23,390 nt of DNA, from assembly GCA_004557825.1 (NCBI GenBank), contig SFFL01000029.1:1-23390 (forward strand). The letters run 5' to 3'. The notes below the pieces were generated by a model. It was given only the letters and a program-made list of their open reading frames with translations. It searched no databases and was not told where the DNA came from. This document shows, piece by piece, positions 15,714 through 23,359 of the stretch (position 1 is its first letter; each line of letters opens with the position of its first letter). This stretch comes from Bacteroidales bacterium. GTDB lineage: Bacteria; Bacteroidota; Bacteroidia; Bacteroidales; Muribaculaceae. The position numbers were made by a program, and so were the translations under genes.

Positions 15714-16487
15714 TCAGCGGAGCCAGCGCGTGAGAGAGTCGCAGAGGAGGGAGTCGCGCGGGGCAAGCGCCCAGCTCTGAAATTGATTGAGGGATATGTC
15801 GACCGAGGTGTCGAGCAGAGGATAGCGCGGAGATAGCTTGCGGGCGGTGGCGCCGCTCACCACGGCCATCGGTATCTTGCCCAGGGCGGTGAGTATCACC
15901 AACTGCTCCGATGAATTCACCGGGTCCTCGCGGATGTAAATGGTGTCGCCGATTTCGTGCGAGAGATTGCGCAGACGGGCGATGTAGGGGGAACCTTTGG
16001 GCACCGTCACCTCTTTCTGCGCCAGGTCGAACTGATTCTGCACGGCCGGGGGCACCGTATCGGCCTCGCGCAGCTGCACAAGCACCTGTTTGTCGAGCGC
16101 AACAGGATTGACAAATATAAATTCGCGGCGCATCTCGGTGGTGACTGGCAGGTCGCCCACCACGAGGCGTACGCGCCCGTCGCGAAGCCATTGCAGAGCA
16201 TCCTCGATGCGGGTGTATGGGTGCAACCGCAGGGGTATGCCGTGCTTGGCCAGCACCTGGCGGAGCATATTGTAGTACTCGCCCGAGAGCGTGTCGGCTT
16301 CAAGCGAGAGCGACGTGGGGGAGATTTCCATAGCCACATTCAGCGTGTCGCCCCCGGCGGTGTTGTCGGGGCGCTCGCCGATTGATCTGGTGGAGCATTG
16401 CTTTACGGCCAGCATCGCAGCCACCGCCGCGACGAGCAGAATGATGTAGAGGCCGAGGGCGCCCTTTTTCGGTTGCAGTTTCTGCAT
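15714..16487 (-). CDS. Membrane-anchored solute-binding-domain (SBP_bac_3-like) protein
   Basis: The 257-aa protein has an N-terminal membrane segment (about 11-29) after a basic start, then a periplasmic two-lobed domain like the family 3 solute-binding proteins and the N-terminal half of the MltF transglycosylase. Supporting segments are LNVAMEISPTSLS near the domain start, LRLHPYTRIEDALQWLRDGRVRLVVGDLPVT in the first lobe, and SWALAPRDSLLCDSL at the end. No lytic transglycosylase domain follows, so it is not a full MltF. A Cys at 31 follows the membrane segment but lacks a normal lipobox. It lies downstream of the mutAB terminator, with no separate promoter seen. The ligand is unknown; a cell-wall sensing or binding role would suit the convergent mltG but is only a guess. 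Confidence 0.75.
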   Translation of the reverse strand: MQKLQPKKGALGLYIILLVAAVAAMLAVKQCSTRSIGERPDNTAGGDTLNVAMEISPTSLSLEADTLSGEYYNMLRQVLAKHGIPLRLHPYTRIEDALQWLRDGRVRLVVGDLPVTTEMRREFIFVNPVALDKQVLVQLREADTVPPAVQNQFDLAQKEVTVPKGSPYIARLRNLSHEIGDTIYIREDPVNSSEQLVILTALGKIPMAVVSGATARKLSPRYPLLDTSVDISLNQFQSWALAPRDSLLCDSLTRWLR

Positions 16488-16504
16488 ATTACAGATATAA
16501 AAAT

Positions 16505-16539
16505 AGCGCTATGCCGGGTGTTGTGACCGGCATAGCGCT
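16505..16539 (-). terminator. Rho-independent terminator of the mutAB operon
   Basis: A perfect 13-bp stem (16505-16517 with 16527-16539) and 9-nt loop lies 15 nt after the mutB stop. On the minus strand the stem is followed by attttta, a short T-tract. The next gene on this strand begins only 18 nt beyond the stem, so it is either expressed by leakage through the terminator or from a promoter not recognised here. Confidence 0.85.
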
Positions 16540-16553
16540 TGTTATGGAGCGGA

Positions 16554-18692
16554 TTATTCAGCTTCGAGGATTTCGAGCATACGGATGGCCGATGCAGGAA
16601 TGCGGGTGCCGGGACCGAAGATGGCGGCAACGCCGGCCTTGTAGAGGAAATCATAGTCCTGGGCGGGGATTACACCGCCGGCGGTGACCATAATGTCGTC
16701 GCGGCCGAGCTTGTGCAGCTCTTCGATTACCTGCGGGATAAGCGTCTTGTGACCGGCGGCCAGCGAGCTTACGCCCAGGATGTGCACGTCGTTCTCCACA
16801 GCCTGGCGGGCAGCTTCGGCCGGGGTCTGGAACAGCGGGCCCATATCCACGTCGAAGCCGCAGTCGGCATAACCGGTGGCAACCACCTTGGCACCGCGGT
16901 CGTGGCCGTCCTGGCCCATCTTGGCTATCATAATACGGGGCTGACGGCCCTCGCGTTTGGCGAATTCCTCCACCATCTTGCGGGCTTTGAGGAAGTCGGG
17001 ATCGTTCTTTGTTTCTTCTGAGTACACGCCTGAGATTGTTCGAATTTGAGCTTTATAACGGCCTACGACTTCTTCGCAGGCATCGGAAATTTCGCCGAGC
17101 GACGCGCGCAGACCGGCTGCCTTTACGGCCAGGTCGAGAAGGTTGCCCTTCTTAGTGCGCACACATTCGGTGATGTCGGCCAGCGCCTTCTTCACGGCGG
17201 CCTCGTCGCGGTCCTTGCGCAGTTCCACAAGGCGGGCTACCTGCTCGTTGCGCACCTCGGTATTGTCGATTTCGAGGATATCGATGGGATCCTCGTGGTC
17301 AAGACGATACTTGTTGATGCCCACGATGGTCTGACGGCCGGAGTCGATACGGGCCTGAGTGCGGGCTGCGGCCTCCTCGATGCGGAGCTTGGGCAGACCG
17401 GTCTCGATGGCCTTGGCCATACCGCCGAGCTTCTCGATTTCCTGGATGTGCTCCCATGCGCGGTGAGCAATCTCGTTGGTGAGCGACTCTACGTAGTATG
17501 AACCGGCCCAGGGATCGATTTCGCGGCAGATGCTCGTCTCATTCTGGATGTAGATCTGAGTGTTGCGGGCGATACGTGCCGAGAAGTCGGTAGGCAGTGC
17601 GATGGCCTCGTCGAGGGCGTTGGTGTGCAGCGACTGGGTGTGGCCCAGAGCGGCGCCCATAGCCTCGATGCAGGTACGGCCAACGTTGTTGAAGGGGTCC
17701 TGCTCGGTGAGCGACCAGCCGGAGGTCTGCGAGTGGGTGCGCAGAGCCAGCGATTTCGGGTTCTTGGGGTTGAACTGGCTTACGATCTTTGCCCAGAGCA
17801 TACGTGCGGCACGCATCTTGGCAATCTCCATAAAGAAGTTCATACCGATGGCCCAGAAGAAGCTCAGACGGGGTGCGAAGGCGTCGATATCCATGCCGGC
17901 GTTGACACCTGCGCGGAGATATTCCAGACCGTCGGCCAGGGTGTAGGCCAGCTCGATGTCGCAGGTGGCGCCTGCCTCCTGCATATGGTAGCCGGAGATG
18001 GAGATGGAGTTGAACTTCGGCATATTCTGCGAGGTGTACTCAAAGATGTCGGCGATGATTCGCATCGAGAACTCCGGCGGATATATATAGGTGTTGCGCA
18101 CCATAAATTCCTTGAGGATATCGTTCTGGATTGTACCGGCCATCTCCTCAAGCTTGGCGCCCTGCTCCAGACCGGCGTTGATGTAGAAGGCGAGCACGGG
18201 GAGCACTGCGCCGTTCATTGTCATCGACACCGACATTTTGTTCAGGGGAATGCCGTCGAAGAGCACTTTCATATCTTCGATGGAGCAGATCGACACACCT
18301 GCTTTGCCCACGTCGCCTACCACACGGGGGTGGTCGGCGTCGTAGCCGCGGTGTGTGGCCAGGTCAAAGGCCACGGAGAGGCCCTTCTGACCGGAGGCAA
18401 GGTTGCGGCGGTAGAAGGCGTTCGACTCGGCTGCGGTGGAGAAGCCGGCATACTGGCGCACGGTCCAGGGGCGGATGGCGTACATACCGCTGTACGGGCC
18501 ACGCAGGAAGGGAGGAATACCGGCCACGTAGTCGAGATGCTCCATACCTTCGAGGTCCTCTTTGGTGTAGACAGGCTTCACGGGGATACGCTCGGGGGTG
18601 AGCCAGTCCTCCTCGGGATTGTGTGCGGGAGCGGGAGCCGGTGCGCCGAAGGCATCGGCCAGAATATCTATGTTTTTGAAATCAGGTTTCAT
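16554..18692 (-). CDS. mutB: Methylmalonyl-CoA mutase large (catalytic) subunit
   Basis: The 712-aa adenosylcobalamin enzyme interconverts succinyl-CoA and (R)-methylmalonyl-CoA, the rearrangement step of succinate-propionate fermentation. The TIM-barrel domain (about 40-540) has the CoA/substrate segment SGMYAIRPWTVRQYAGFST (68-86) and SGYHMQEAGA (233-242), whose H236 aligns with the active-site His. The C-terminal cobalamin domain (about 583-712) has the base-off ligand motif DGHDRG with H597, then SSLAAGH and GGVIP. All features of the active subunit are intact. It follows mutA by 30 nt, forming a heterodimer operon. No epimerase, propionyl-CoA carboxylase or MeaB chaperone gene is in the window. 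Confidence 0.97.
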   Translation of the reverse strand: MKPDFKNIDILADAFGAPAPAPAHNPEEDWLTPERIPVKPVYTKEDLEGMEHLDYVAGIPPFLRGPYSGMYAIRPWTVRQYAGFSTAAESNAFYRRNLASGQKGLSVAFDLATHRGYDADHPRVVGDVGKAGVSICSIEDMKVLFDGIPLNKMSVSMTMNGAVLPVLAFYINAGLEQGAKLEEMAGTIQNDILKEFMVRNTYIYPPEFSMRIIADIFEYTSQNMPKFNSISISGYHMQEAGATCDIELAYTLADGLEYLRAGVNAGMDIDAFAPRLSFFWAIGMNFFMEIAKMRAARMLWAKIVSQFNPKNPKSLALRTHSQTSGWSLTEQDPFNNVGRTCIEAMGAALGHTQSLHTNALDEAIALPTDFSARIARNTQIYIQNETSICREIDPWAGSYYVESLTNEIAHRAWEHIQEIEKLGGMAKAIETGLPKLRIEEAAARTQARIDSGRQTIVGINKYRLDHEDPIDILEIDNTEVRNEQVARLVELRKDRDEAAVKKALADITECVRTKKGNLLDLAVKAAGLRASLGEISDACEEVVGRYKAQIRTISGVYSEETKNDPDFLKARKMVEEFAKREGRQPRIMIAKMGQDGHDRGAKVVATGYADCGFDVDMGPLFQTPAEAARQAVENDVHILGVSSLAAGHKTLIPQVIEELHKLGRDDIMVTAGGVIPAQDYDFLYKAGVAAIFGPGTRIPASAIRMLEILEAE

Positions 18693-18722
18693 AGTTCTAC
18701 TATACTTTGGAGGGGGAAAGGC

Positions 18723-20630
18723 TTATTTTTTGAGCAGACGGGCGTTGAAGTCCTGCAGGGTGCGCAGCACATCGCTCTTGACATGAATGAAGTTGTTGAT
18801 ACCAAGGGCCTTGAGGTCGTCGGTGCAGGCGGGAGCACCTGCCACTACAAACTCGGCGCGGCCGTCGAGAAGCTTGAAGGCTTCGGGAGCGAAGGTGGCG
18901 TATTCATCGTCGGAGGAGCAGAGCACCACGATGTCGGCCTCTTTCTCCATAGCGGCTTTGATGCCGGCCTCCACGGTGTCGAAGCCGATGTTGTCGATGA
19001 TTTCGTAACCGGCGCAGCCGAAGAAGTTGGAGGAGAACTGAGCGCGGGCAAGGCGCATGGCCAGGTTGCCGATGGTGAGCATAAACACCTTGGGACGGTT
19101 CGAGGCAGCCTCGGTGCTCAGGCGGAGCAGCTCGAAGTCGCTGGCCAGTCGGCGGGTGTTGAGGGCGCGTTCGGCGTCGGTGGCGCAGTGGTCGCCGCCA
19201 CCGCAGCAGCAGTGAGCGGCCTGGGGTGTGCCCTTCACGTCATCTTCCTCAACGGCTGCCGAACTGCCGGCCTGAATCTTGTCGGCGGCAAATTCGTTGA
19301 AGTTGGGGAACTGGTTGGAGCCTAACAGGATTTCCTTGCGGCGGGCCATATCGTTGTGGCGTTTGGCGGCCGATTCGTTTACGGCGCGCTGCACGTCGCC
19401 CGAGTTGATGCAGGCGAAGAAGCCGCCCTTTTCCTCAACGTCGAGGAAGAGCTTCCAGGCTTCGCGGGCGAGCGACACGGTGAGGGTCTCCACGTAGTAG
19501 GAGCCACCGGCTGGGTCGGCTACCTTGTCGAGGTGGCTTTCCTCCTTGAGGAGGAATTGCTGGTTGCGGGCGATGCGCTCCGAGAAGTCGTCGGGAGTCT
19601 TGTAGGGGGTATCAAACGGAGTGACGGTGAGCGAGTCCACGCCGGCCAAAGCAGCCGACATAGCCTCGGTCTGCGAGCGGAGCAGATTCACGTGAGCGTC
19701 GTAGAGCGTCTGGTTGAAGCGCGAAGTGGTGGCGTGGAGCGCCATCTTGCAGTCGGCTTTTTCGATGGGCTGATACTTGTCGGCAATCTGCGCCCAGAGC
19801 ATACGGGCGGCGCGGAATTTGGCCAGCTCCATAAAGTAGTTGGAGCTTACGCCCATATTGAATTTGATGCGGTTGGCCACCACCGAGGGCTTCACGCCGG
19901 CTTCGGTGAGGAGGGTCATCCACTGTGCGCCCCAGCTCAGAGCATAGCCCAGTTCCTGGAAGATGAAGCAACCGGCATTGTTGAGCACCTCAGCGTTGAC
20001 GGCGAGGCAACGCAGACCGGGAGCCTTCTCCACGATGGTCAGCAGCGCTACGGCATCGGCAGCCACGGCCTTGGCGTCGATTTCGGCGCCGTGACGGAAG
20101 GCACGTTTCAGCGGGTCGAAGTTGATGGAGCCGCGGAAAGCCTCAGTCAGGCCGTTGGCGGTGAGATATTCCATCAGCGCCTTGGCCAGGTCGAGAGCCT
20201 TGCGCGGGCAGGTGTTGAAGTTGAGTTCCACAGCCTTCACGTCGATACCCTTCAGGAGAGTTTCGATAGTGGCCTTCGAGGGGTCTTTCACCTTGAATCC
20301 GAGCGAGTTCACACCCTTGCCGAGCACATCGAGTGCCTGGCGGTTGGCCTCGGCGGGATCCTCGGCGAGGATGTCCTGACGGGTGAGCCAGTGGTTGTTG
20401 TCGCGGGTGCCGCGCACATAGGGGAATTCGCCGGGAAGCGAACCGGTGGTTTTGAGATCAGCGATGTCTTCGCGACGATACATAGGCTGCACCGAGAAGC
20501 CTTCATTGGTGCGCCAAACGAGTTTTTTCTCGAAGGGCACGCCTTTCAGGTCGGCATCGACTTTAGCCTTCCAGGTCTCGTATGAGACAGGGGGGAATTG
20601 GGAGAAAAGTTTTTCCTTATTTTCTGCCAT
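18723..20630 (-). CDS. mutA: Methylmalonyl-CoA mutase small subunit
   Basis: The 635-aa structural partner of MutB. It keeps the mutase barrel (about 35-440, with VSSNYFMELAKFRAARMLW) and a flavodoxin-like C-terminal domain (about 512-635). It lacks the DxHxxG cobalamin motif: the corresponding strand reads MLTIGNLAMRLARAQFSSNF, as expected for the non-catalytic subunit. Odd: the linker between the domains (about 455-490) carries HCCCGGGDHC (473-482), four Cys and two His in ten residues, flanked by acidic and Ala-rich sequence. This looks like a metal-binding knot. A canonical promoter lies about 50 nt upstream. Start at 20630 is the first ATG after that promoter in a good frame; an earlier ATG (20651) opens only a four-codon frame. 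Confidence 0.96.
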   Translation of the reverse strand: MAENKEKLFSQFPPVSYETWKAKVDADLKGVPFEKKLVWRTNEGFSVQPMYRREDIADLKTTGSLPGEFPYVRGTRDNNHWLTRQDILAEDPAEANRQALDVLGKGVNSLGFKVKDPSKATIETLLKGIDVKAVELNFNTCPRKALDLAKALMEYLTANGLTEAFRGSINFDPLKRAFRHGAEIDAKAVAADAVALLTIVEKAPGLRCLAVNAEVLNNAGCFIFQELGYALSWGAQWMTLLTEAGVKPSVVANRIKFNMGVSSNYFMELAKFRAARMLWAQIADKYQPIEKADCKMALHATTSRFNQTLYDAHVNLLRSQTEAMSAALAGVDSLTVTPFDTPYKTPDDFSERIARNQQFLLKEESHLDKVADPAGGSYYVETLTVSLAREAWKLFLDVEEKGGFFACINSGDVQRAVNESAAKRHNDMARRKEILLGSNQFPNFNEFAADKIQAGSSAAVEEDDVKGTPQAAHCCCGGGDHCATDAERALNTRRLASDFELLRLSTEAASNRPKVFMLTIGNLAMRLARAQFSSNFFGCAGYEIIDNIGFDTVEAGIKAAMEKEADIVVLCSSDDEYATFAPEAFKLLDGRAEFVVAGAPACTDDLKALGINNFIHVKSDVLRTLQDFNARLLKK

Positions 20631-20679
20631 GGTAAATTAGAATTTTTTCATGGTTAATATTCCAAAAACGTTCAGGCGA

Positions 20680-20710
20680 CAAATTTACCAAAAAATCCGA
20701 AGACTTCAAA
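20680..20710 (-). promoter_or_regulatory. Canonical Bacteroidetes promoter of mutAB
   Basis: Minus-strand TTTG (20707-20710), exactly 19 nt spacer, then TAAATTTG (20680-20687): a full match to the TTTG/TAnnTTTG consensus. The start of transcription would be near 20673, leaving a leader of about 43 nt. That is too short for a cobalamin riboswitch, so B12 control would have to act elsewhere. Confidence 0.85.
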
Positions 20711-21107
20711 CAATTACAGAAAAAATTCGCCAATCCCGCCCCGAGTAGTAATAGACAGAAAGACATAGAGCTAAAGACAGGAGAACAAGAGAACAGTGGC
20801 CATCAGGCTGTAGGGGCGCGATTTTTCGCGCCCGCCCCGGATGGCCCTCCACGGAAGGATGGACAGGAGAACCGCGATTTTTTGCGCCCATGGCTACACT
20901 GACGGCCAGCTACGCCGGCCCCATTATCCTTTATATGCATTCTCCACTTTCCCCAATACATTATGAGATTATGCGTGTCCCTACCACCGGCACGCCGTCG
21001 TTCTCCTGTACTCCTGTCCGTCCCTGCGCCTGGATACTTCGCGACTGCAAAATATTGCGCCCGTGCAAAATGTGGCAAAAATATCATAAAAATTTAACAT
21101 ATAAATG
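20711..21107. other. Intergenic region with decayed palindromic repeats
   Basis: No credible gene is seen in this roughly 400-bp gap between divergent units. It holds a perfect hairpin gggcgcga-tttt-tcgcgccc (20814-20833), a related ccgcgattttttgcgccc copy (20873-20890), and a third similar piece around 21050-21064. The 11-mer gacaggagaac occurs directly at 20776 and 20862, and nearly exactly inverted at 21000-21010. The arrangement looks like remnants of several nested intergenic repeat elements. Confidence 0.55.
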
Positions 21108-21139
21108 ATTGTAAATAGCTGGAAAAAGCAGTACCTTTG
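21108..21139 (+). promoter_or_regulatory. Promoter of the secreted-protein locus
   Basis: ATTG (21108-21111; consensus TTTG), a 20-nt spacer and a perfect TACCTTTG (21132-21139). The start would be near 21146. Two small hairpins begin at once: agtga/tcact (21143-21147, 21154-21158) and gcgct/agcgc (21168-21172, 21177-21181). The coding ATG is about 310 nt downstream. Confidence 0.75.
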
Positions 21140-21145
21140 TGAAGT

Positions 21146-21456
21146 GATATTATTCACTATAAATATTGCGCTGTATAGCGCCGACTGAACTGCTTGATAA
21201 TTAATTGGTAATTTGACAATGTTTGTTGCTGCGACAAGTAGCCGCTTCGCATCGGAGCGCTGCCGCATCATATTTCCTCCGGAGCTGACGTCCACCCGCC
21301 AGTTCCGCTTGACTGCATCCTTACCCGATTGATTATCACCCCGTTCCCCCCCGGGCTTCCCTGCCTCCCCGAGCTACAGCGCTTTGCTCCCGGCCATAGT
21401 GCCCCTCCTTGCGAATTCTTTAACTTTATATATAACCTTTTTGATAATTAATTGGT
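21146..21456 (+). promoter_or_regulatory. Long GC-rich 5' leader
   Basis: The stretch between the inferred start of transcription and the ATG at 21457 is unusually long, C-rich (for example gttcccccccgggcttccctg, near 21345) and starts with two hairpins. It contains a 37-codon ORF and a 17-bp sequence, ttgataattaattggta, present at both 21194 and 21441. No known riboswitch fold was recognised by eye. It may regulate translation or be the trace of a duplicated or inserted segment. Confidence 0.45.
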
Positions 21457-21457
21457 A
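21194..21457 (+). repeat. 17-bp direct repeat flanking 230 bp of leader
   Basis: ttgataattaattggta is found exactly at 21194-21210 and 21441-21457. The second copy runs into the ATG of the secreted protein gene; the first lies 8 nt before the ATG of the small leader ORF. Both copies therefore occupy the translation-start position of an ORF. Confidence 0.85.
21219..21332 (+). CDS. Possible 37-aa leader ORF
   Basis: ATG at 21219 to TGA at 21330-21332 encodes a short protein, MFVAATSSRF and onward, with six Arg, one Cys and a PPE turn. It starts just after a copy of the sequence that also precedes the downstream gene's ATG, which hints that it is translated. No family is recognised. It could be an uORF or leader peptide controlling the gene below, or chance coding inside a repeat element. 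Confidence 0.3.
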   Translation: MFVAATSSRFASERCRIIFPPELTSTRQFRLTASLPD

Positions 21458-22296
21458 TGAAAAAACATTTACTCGCATTTGTGGCCTTGTTGTGCTTATC
21501 ATTAAGCCTCAACGCCGCCACCGTGAAGATAGACTTTACAAAAGATCCTATAAAAATTACGGAGAGTAATGGACAATCGTCCACAGTGACAAAGACTGAT
21601 CAGAAGGCACTTGGGAATGTAACGTTGAATGATAATCTCACGTTAAGTTCCACGGGCAAATGGTGGTCAAAACGTCTACGCTTATACAGTTCTGCAAAAG
21701 ATGGTAATAATCTTGAGATTAAAGGAGCTGTAGGAGTTAAAATTTCAAAGATTTCATTCGCGTTTTCGAATAACGCTATGACGGGCACTTATAAGGTAAT
21801 GGAAGGGAATGCCACTTCTTATCCAACAACAACTTCAAAATATGCATCTGCTACTTCAGGGACTTATAATTGGGAAGCTCCTAATAATAGTGAGATTCAT
21901 GCTATTTCATTTACGCAGTCAGACGCTCAGACCCGTATAGGTTCAATCACCATTACATATGAAGCTGGACCTATCACCGTTGCTACTCCTACAATAAGCA
22001 ACGAGAAGGGTAAGGTTACACTTGATTGCTCCACTACCGGCGCCACTATTATGTATCACGTGGGTGAAGCCGCTGTTACTGATGCCTCCGCTTGCACCGA
22101 TGAATATAAAAACACACCTTTCTCCGTTACAAAAGGTCAGTGGGTCAGCGCATACGCTAAAAAAGACGGTGCCACTGCCTCAAAAGTTGTCAGCAAGCAA
22201 ATAACTTGGGAATCACTGCCTGTAGGCGATGTCGTTTCTACTCCTGCTGCGGACGGCGATGTCATTACTGTTGAGCGCGGTTCTATCTTACTGTAA
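21457..22296 (+). CDS. Secreted beta-sandwich protein, N-terminal part (frameshifted gene)
   Basis: The 279-aa fragment has a clear signal peptide (MKKHLLAFVALLCLSLSLNA, cut near residue 20-21). A Ser/Thr-rich, predicted all-beta region follows (about 22-168). Residues about 173-251 resemble the chitobiase/beta-hexosaminidase C-terminal type repeat: TVATPTISNEKGKVTLDCS, GATIMYHVG, then SAYAKKDGATASK. The frame ends abruptly at TVERGSILL followed by TAA. Reading on in the -1 frame gives FYLTVKEETLVMVTP and joins smoothly to the next ORF, so this is one gene of roughly 620 codons split by a one-base loss (or a sequencing error). Base composition is visibly AT-richer than in the housekeeping genes. 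Function is unknown; an outer-surface or secreted glycan-related role is only inferred. Confidence 0.75.
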   Translation: MKKHLLAFVALLCLSLSLNAATVKIDFTKDPIKITESNGQSSTVTKTDQKALGNVTLNDNLTLSSTGKWWSKRLRLYSSAKDGNNLEIKGAVGVKISKISFAFSNNAMTGTYKVMEGNATSYPTTTSKYASATSGTYNWEAPNNSEIHAISFTQSDAQTRIGSITITYEAGPITVATPTISNEKGKVTLDCSTTGATIMYHVGEAAVTDASACTDEYKNTPFSVTKGQWVSAYAKKDGATASKVVSKQITWESLPVGDVVSTPAADGDVITVERGSILL

Positions 22297-22313
22297 AAGA
22301 AGAAACACTTGTT

Positions 22314-23312
22314 ATGGTGACACCGATTCAGGATGGTGAAGAAGTCAAGGGTAAAGATGCGATGTTCACCATCAAAATTAAAGCCGCTGAACTTTGCGGT
22401 GAAGTAGTATTTACTCCCGCTGATGGTGCCGAAATTACTATAGGTTCTACTATAACCGCCTCTGCCGACAATGCAGTGAAATACGAATATGCTTTTAACG
22501 GTGCAGAAGCCACTTCATCAGAAGGTGCTACCCTCTCGGTAAAAGCCCCTACTGAGACCGGCAACTATACACTCTCCGTTACTCCCTATAATGCCGATGG
22601 AGTCGCAGGTACAACCGCTACCGCAAGCTATATTGTATCCGCTCCCACTACCGCAAGTTTTGATATTGAATTTGCCTGTGACCAAAAAACCGGATCCGTA
22701 ATTAGCAAAGACAATTCTACCAAAGTTGATTACATTTTCAGTGAAGCATCTGCAAATCTTATAACATCTATTACAGTAACGGCAAATCTCAACGGTGGAG
22801 CAGCTAATAATGGAGTTAATTCATTACGAATAGGTTCATACTCAAAGAGCTCATATGTAGTTGGAACTATAACTGCCAATCTTGCACATGCATACAAAAT
22901 CATAAGTATAGATGTAATATTAACCACCTATCAGAGTTCCAACTCAAACGCGCCCAAAAATCCCACCTGGAATCTTGATATCAACGGTCATACTATGGCT
23001 ACTGCTCTGACATCTGAGGTCAAAACTCCCACTACATACACCATTCCCTTTGAATCGACTCTATCGCGTGCCGCCGATGGGCTCGAAAACGCACTAACGA
23101 TTAAGAGCACTGATGCTCCCGTAGACGTGTACTCGTTGAAAATCAACTTCGATCCCGTAGTCAGCGGCATTGAGAAAGTGACCTTCACCAATGAGGACGC
23201 TGACGCTCCTGTGGAATACTACAATATGCAGGGTGTGCGCGTGATGAATCCCGCCCAGGGCCTCTACATCCGTCGCCAGGGCAACCGCGTCGAGAAAGTT
23301 GCTCTCCGCTAA
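22314..23312 (+). CDS. Secreted protein, C-terminal part with sorting-like tail
   Basis: The 332-aa frame begins at an internal Met and is best read as the rest of the gene above; the open frame reaches back to 22275. Seen: an Ig-like segment (about 28-110, VVFTPADGAEITIGSTITASA and TGNYTLSVTPYNADG), a second all-beta region rich in Asn, Ser and Thr (about 115-280), and a C-terminal module of about 49 residues starting SGIEKVTF. That module contains VEYYNMQGVRVMNPAQGLYIRRQGNRVEKV, in pieces EYYNMQGVRV and GLYIRRQG. Such tails are common on secreted proteins of gut Bacteroidales and resemble type IX secretion sorting domains. The last 150 nt are clearly GC-richer than the body. By itself this fragment lacks a signal peptide and would not be exported. 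Confidence 0.7.
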   Translation: MVTPIQDGEEVKGKDAMFTIKIKAAELCGEVVFTPADGAEITIGSTITASADNAVKYEYAFNGAEATSSEGATLSVKAPTETGNYTLSVTPYNADGVAGTTATASYIVSAPTTASFDIEFACDQKTGSVISKDNSTKVDYIFSEASANLITSITVTANLNGGAANNGVNSLRIGSYSKSSYVVGTITANLAHAYKIISIDVILTTYQSSNSNAPKNPTWNLDINGHTMATALTSEVKTPTTYTIPFESTLSRAADGLENALTIKSTDAPVDVYSLKINFDPVVSGIEKVTFTNEDADAPVEYYNMQGVRVMNPAQGLYIRRQGNRVEKVALR

Positions 23313-23329
23313 TACTTCCGTATCCCCAT

Positions 23330-23359
23330 AGATGGCAGGCGCCGATGGCGCCTCCATCT
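23330..23359 (+). terminator. Strong hairpin after the secreted-protein gene
   Basis: Stem aggcgcc-gat-ggcgcct (23337-23353), extended by agatgg/ccatct (23330-23335, 23354-23359) across a one-base bulge, lies 17 nt after the stop. It has no T-tract, so it is a likely 3' hairpin rather than a proven intrinsic terminator. Confidence 0.55.

Noticed and set aside
17625..20585. Long plus-strand ORFs (566 and 409 aa) opposite mutB and mutA
   Set aside because: Antisense shadows of highly conserved mutase genes. They have no promoter and a composition typical of reverse-frame reading.
20628..20680. Cobalamin riboswitch upstream of mutA
   Set aside because: The leader inferred from the canonical promoter is only about 43 nt and shows no B12-box-like sequence.
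20803..21087. 94-aa minus-strand ORF in the intergenic region
   Set aside because: It reads through the GC palindromes, has no recognisable domain or promoter, and its composition follows the repeats.
22276..22300. Programmed -1 frameshifting in the secreted-protein gene
   Set aside because: No X-XXY-YYZ slippery heptamer or downstream pseudoknot is evident in the overlap; a simple one-base loss explains it.
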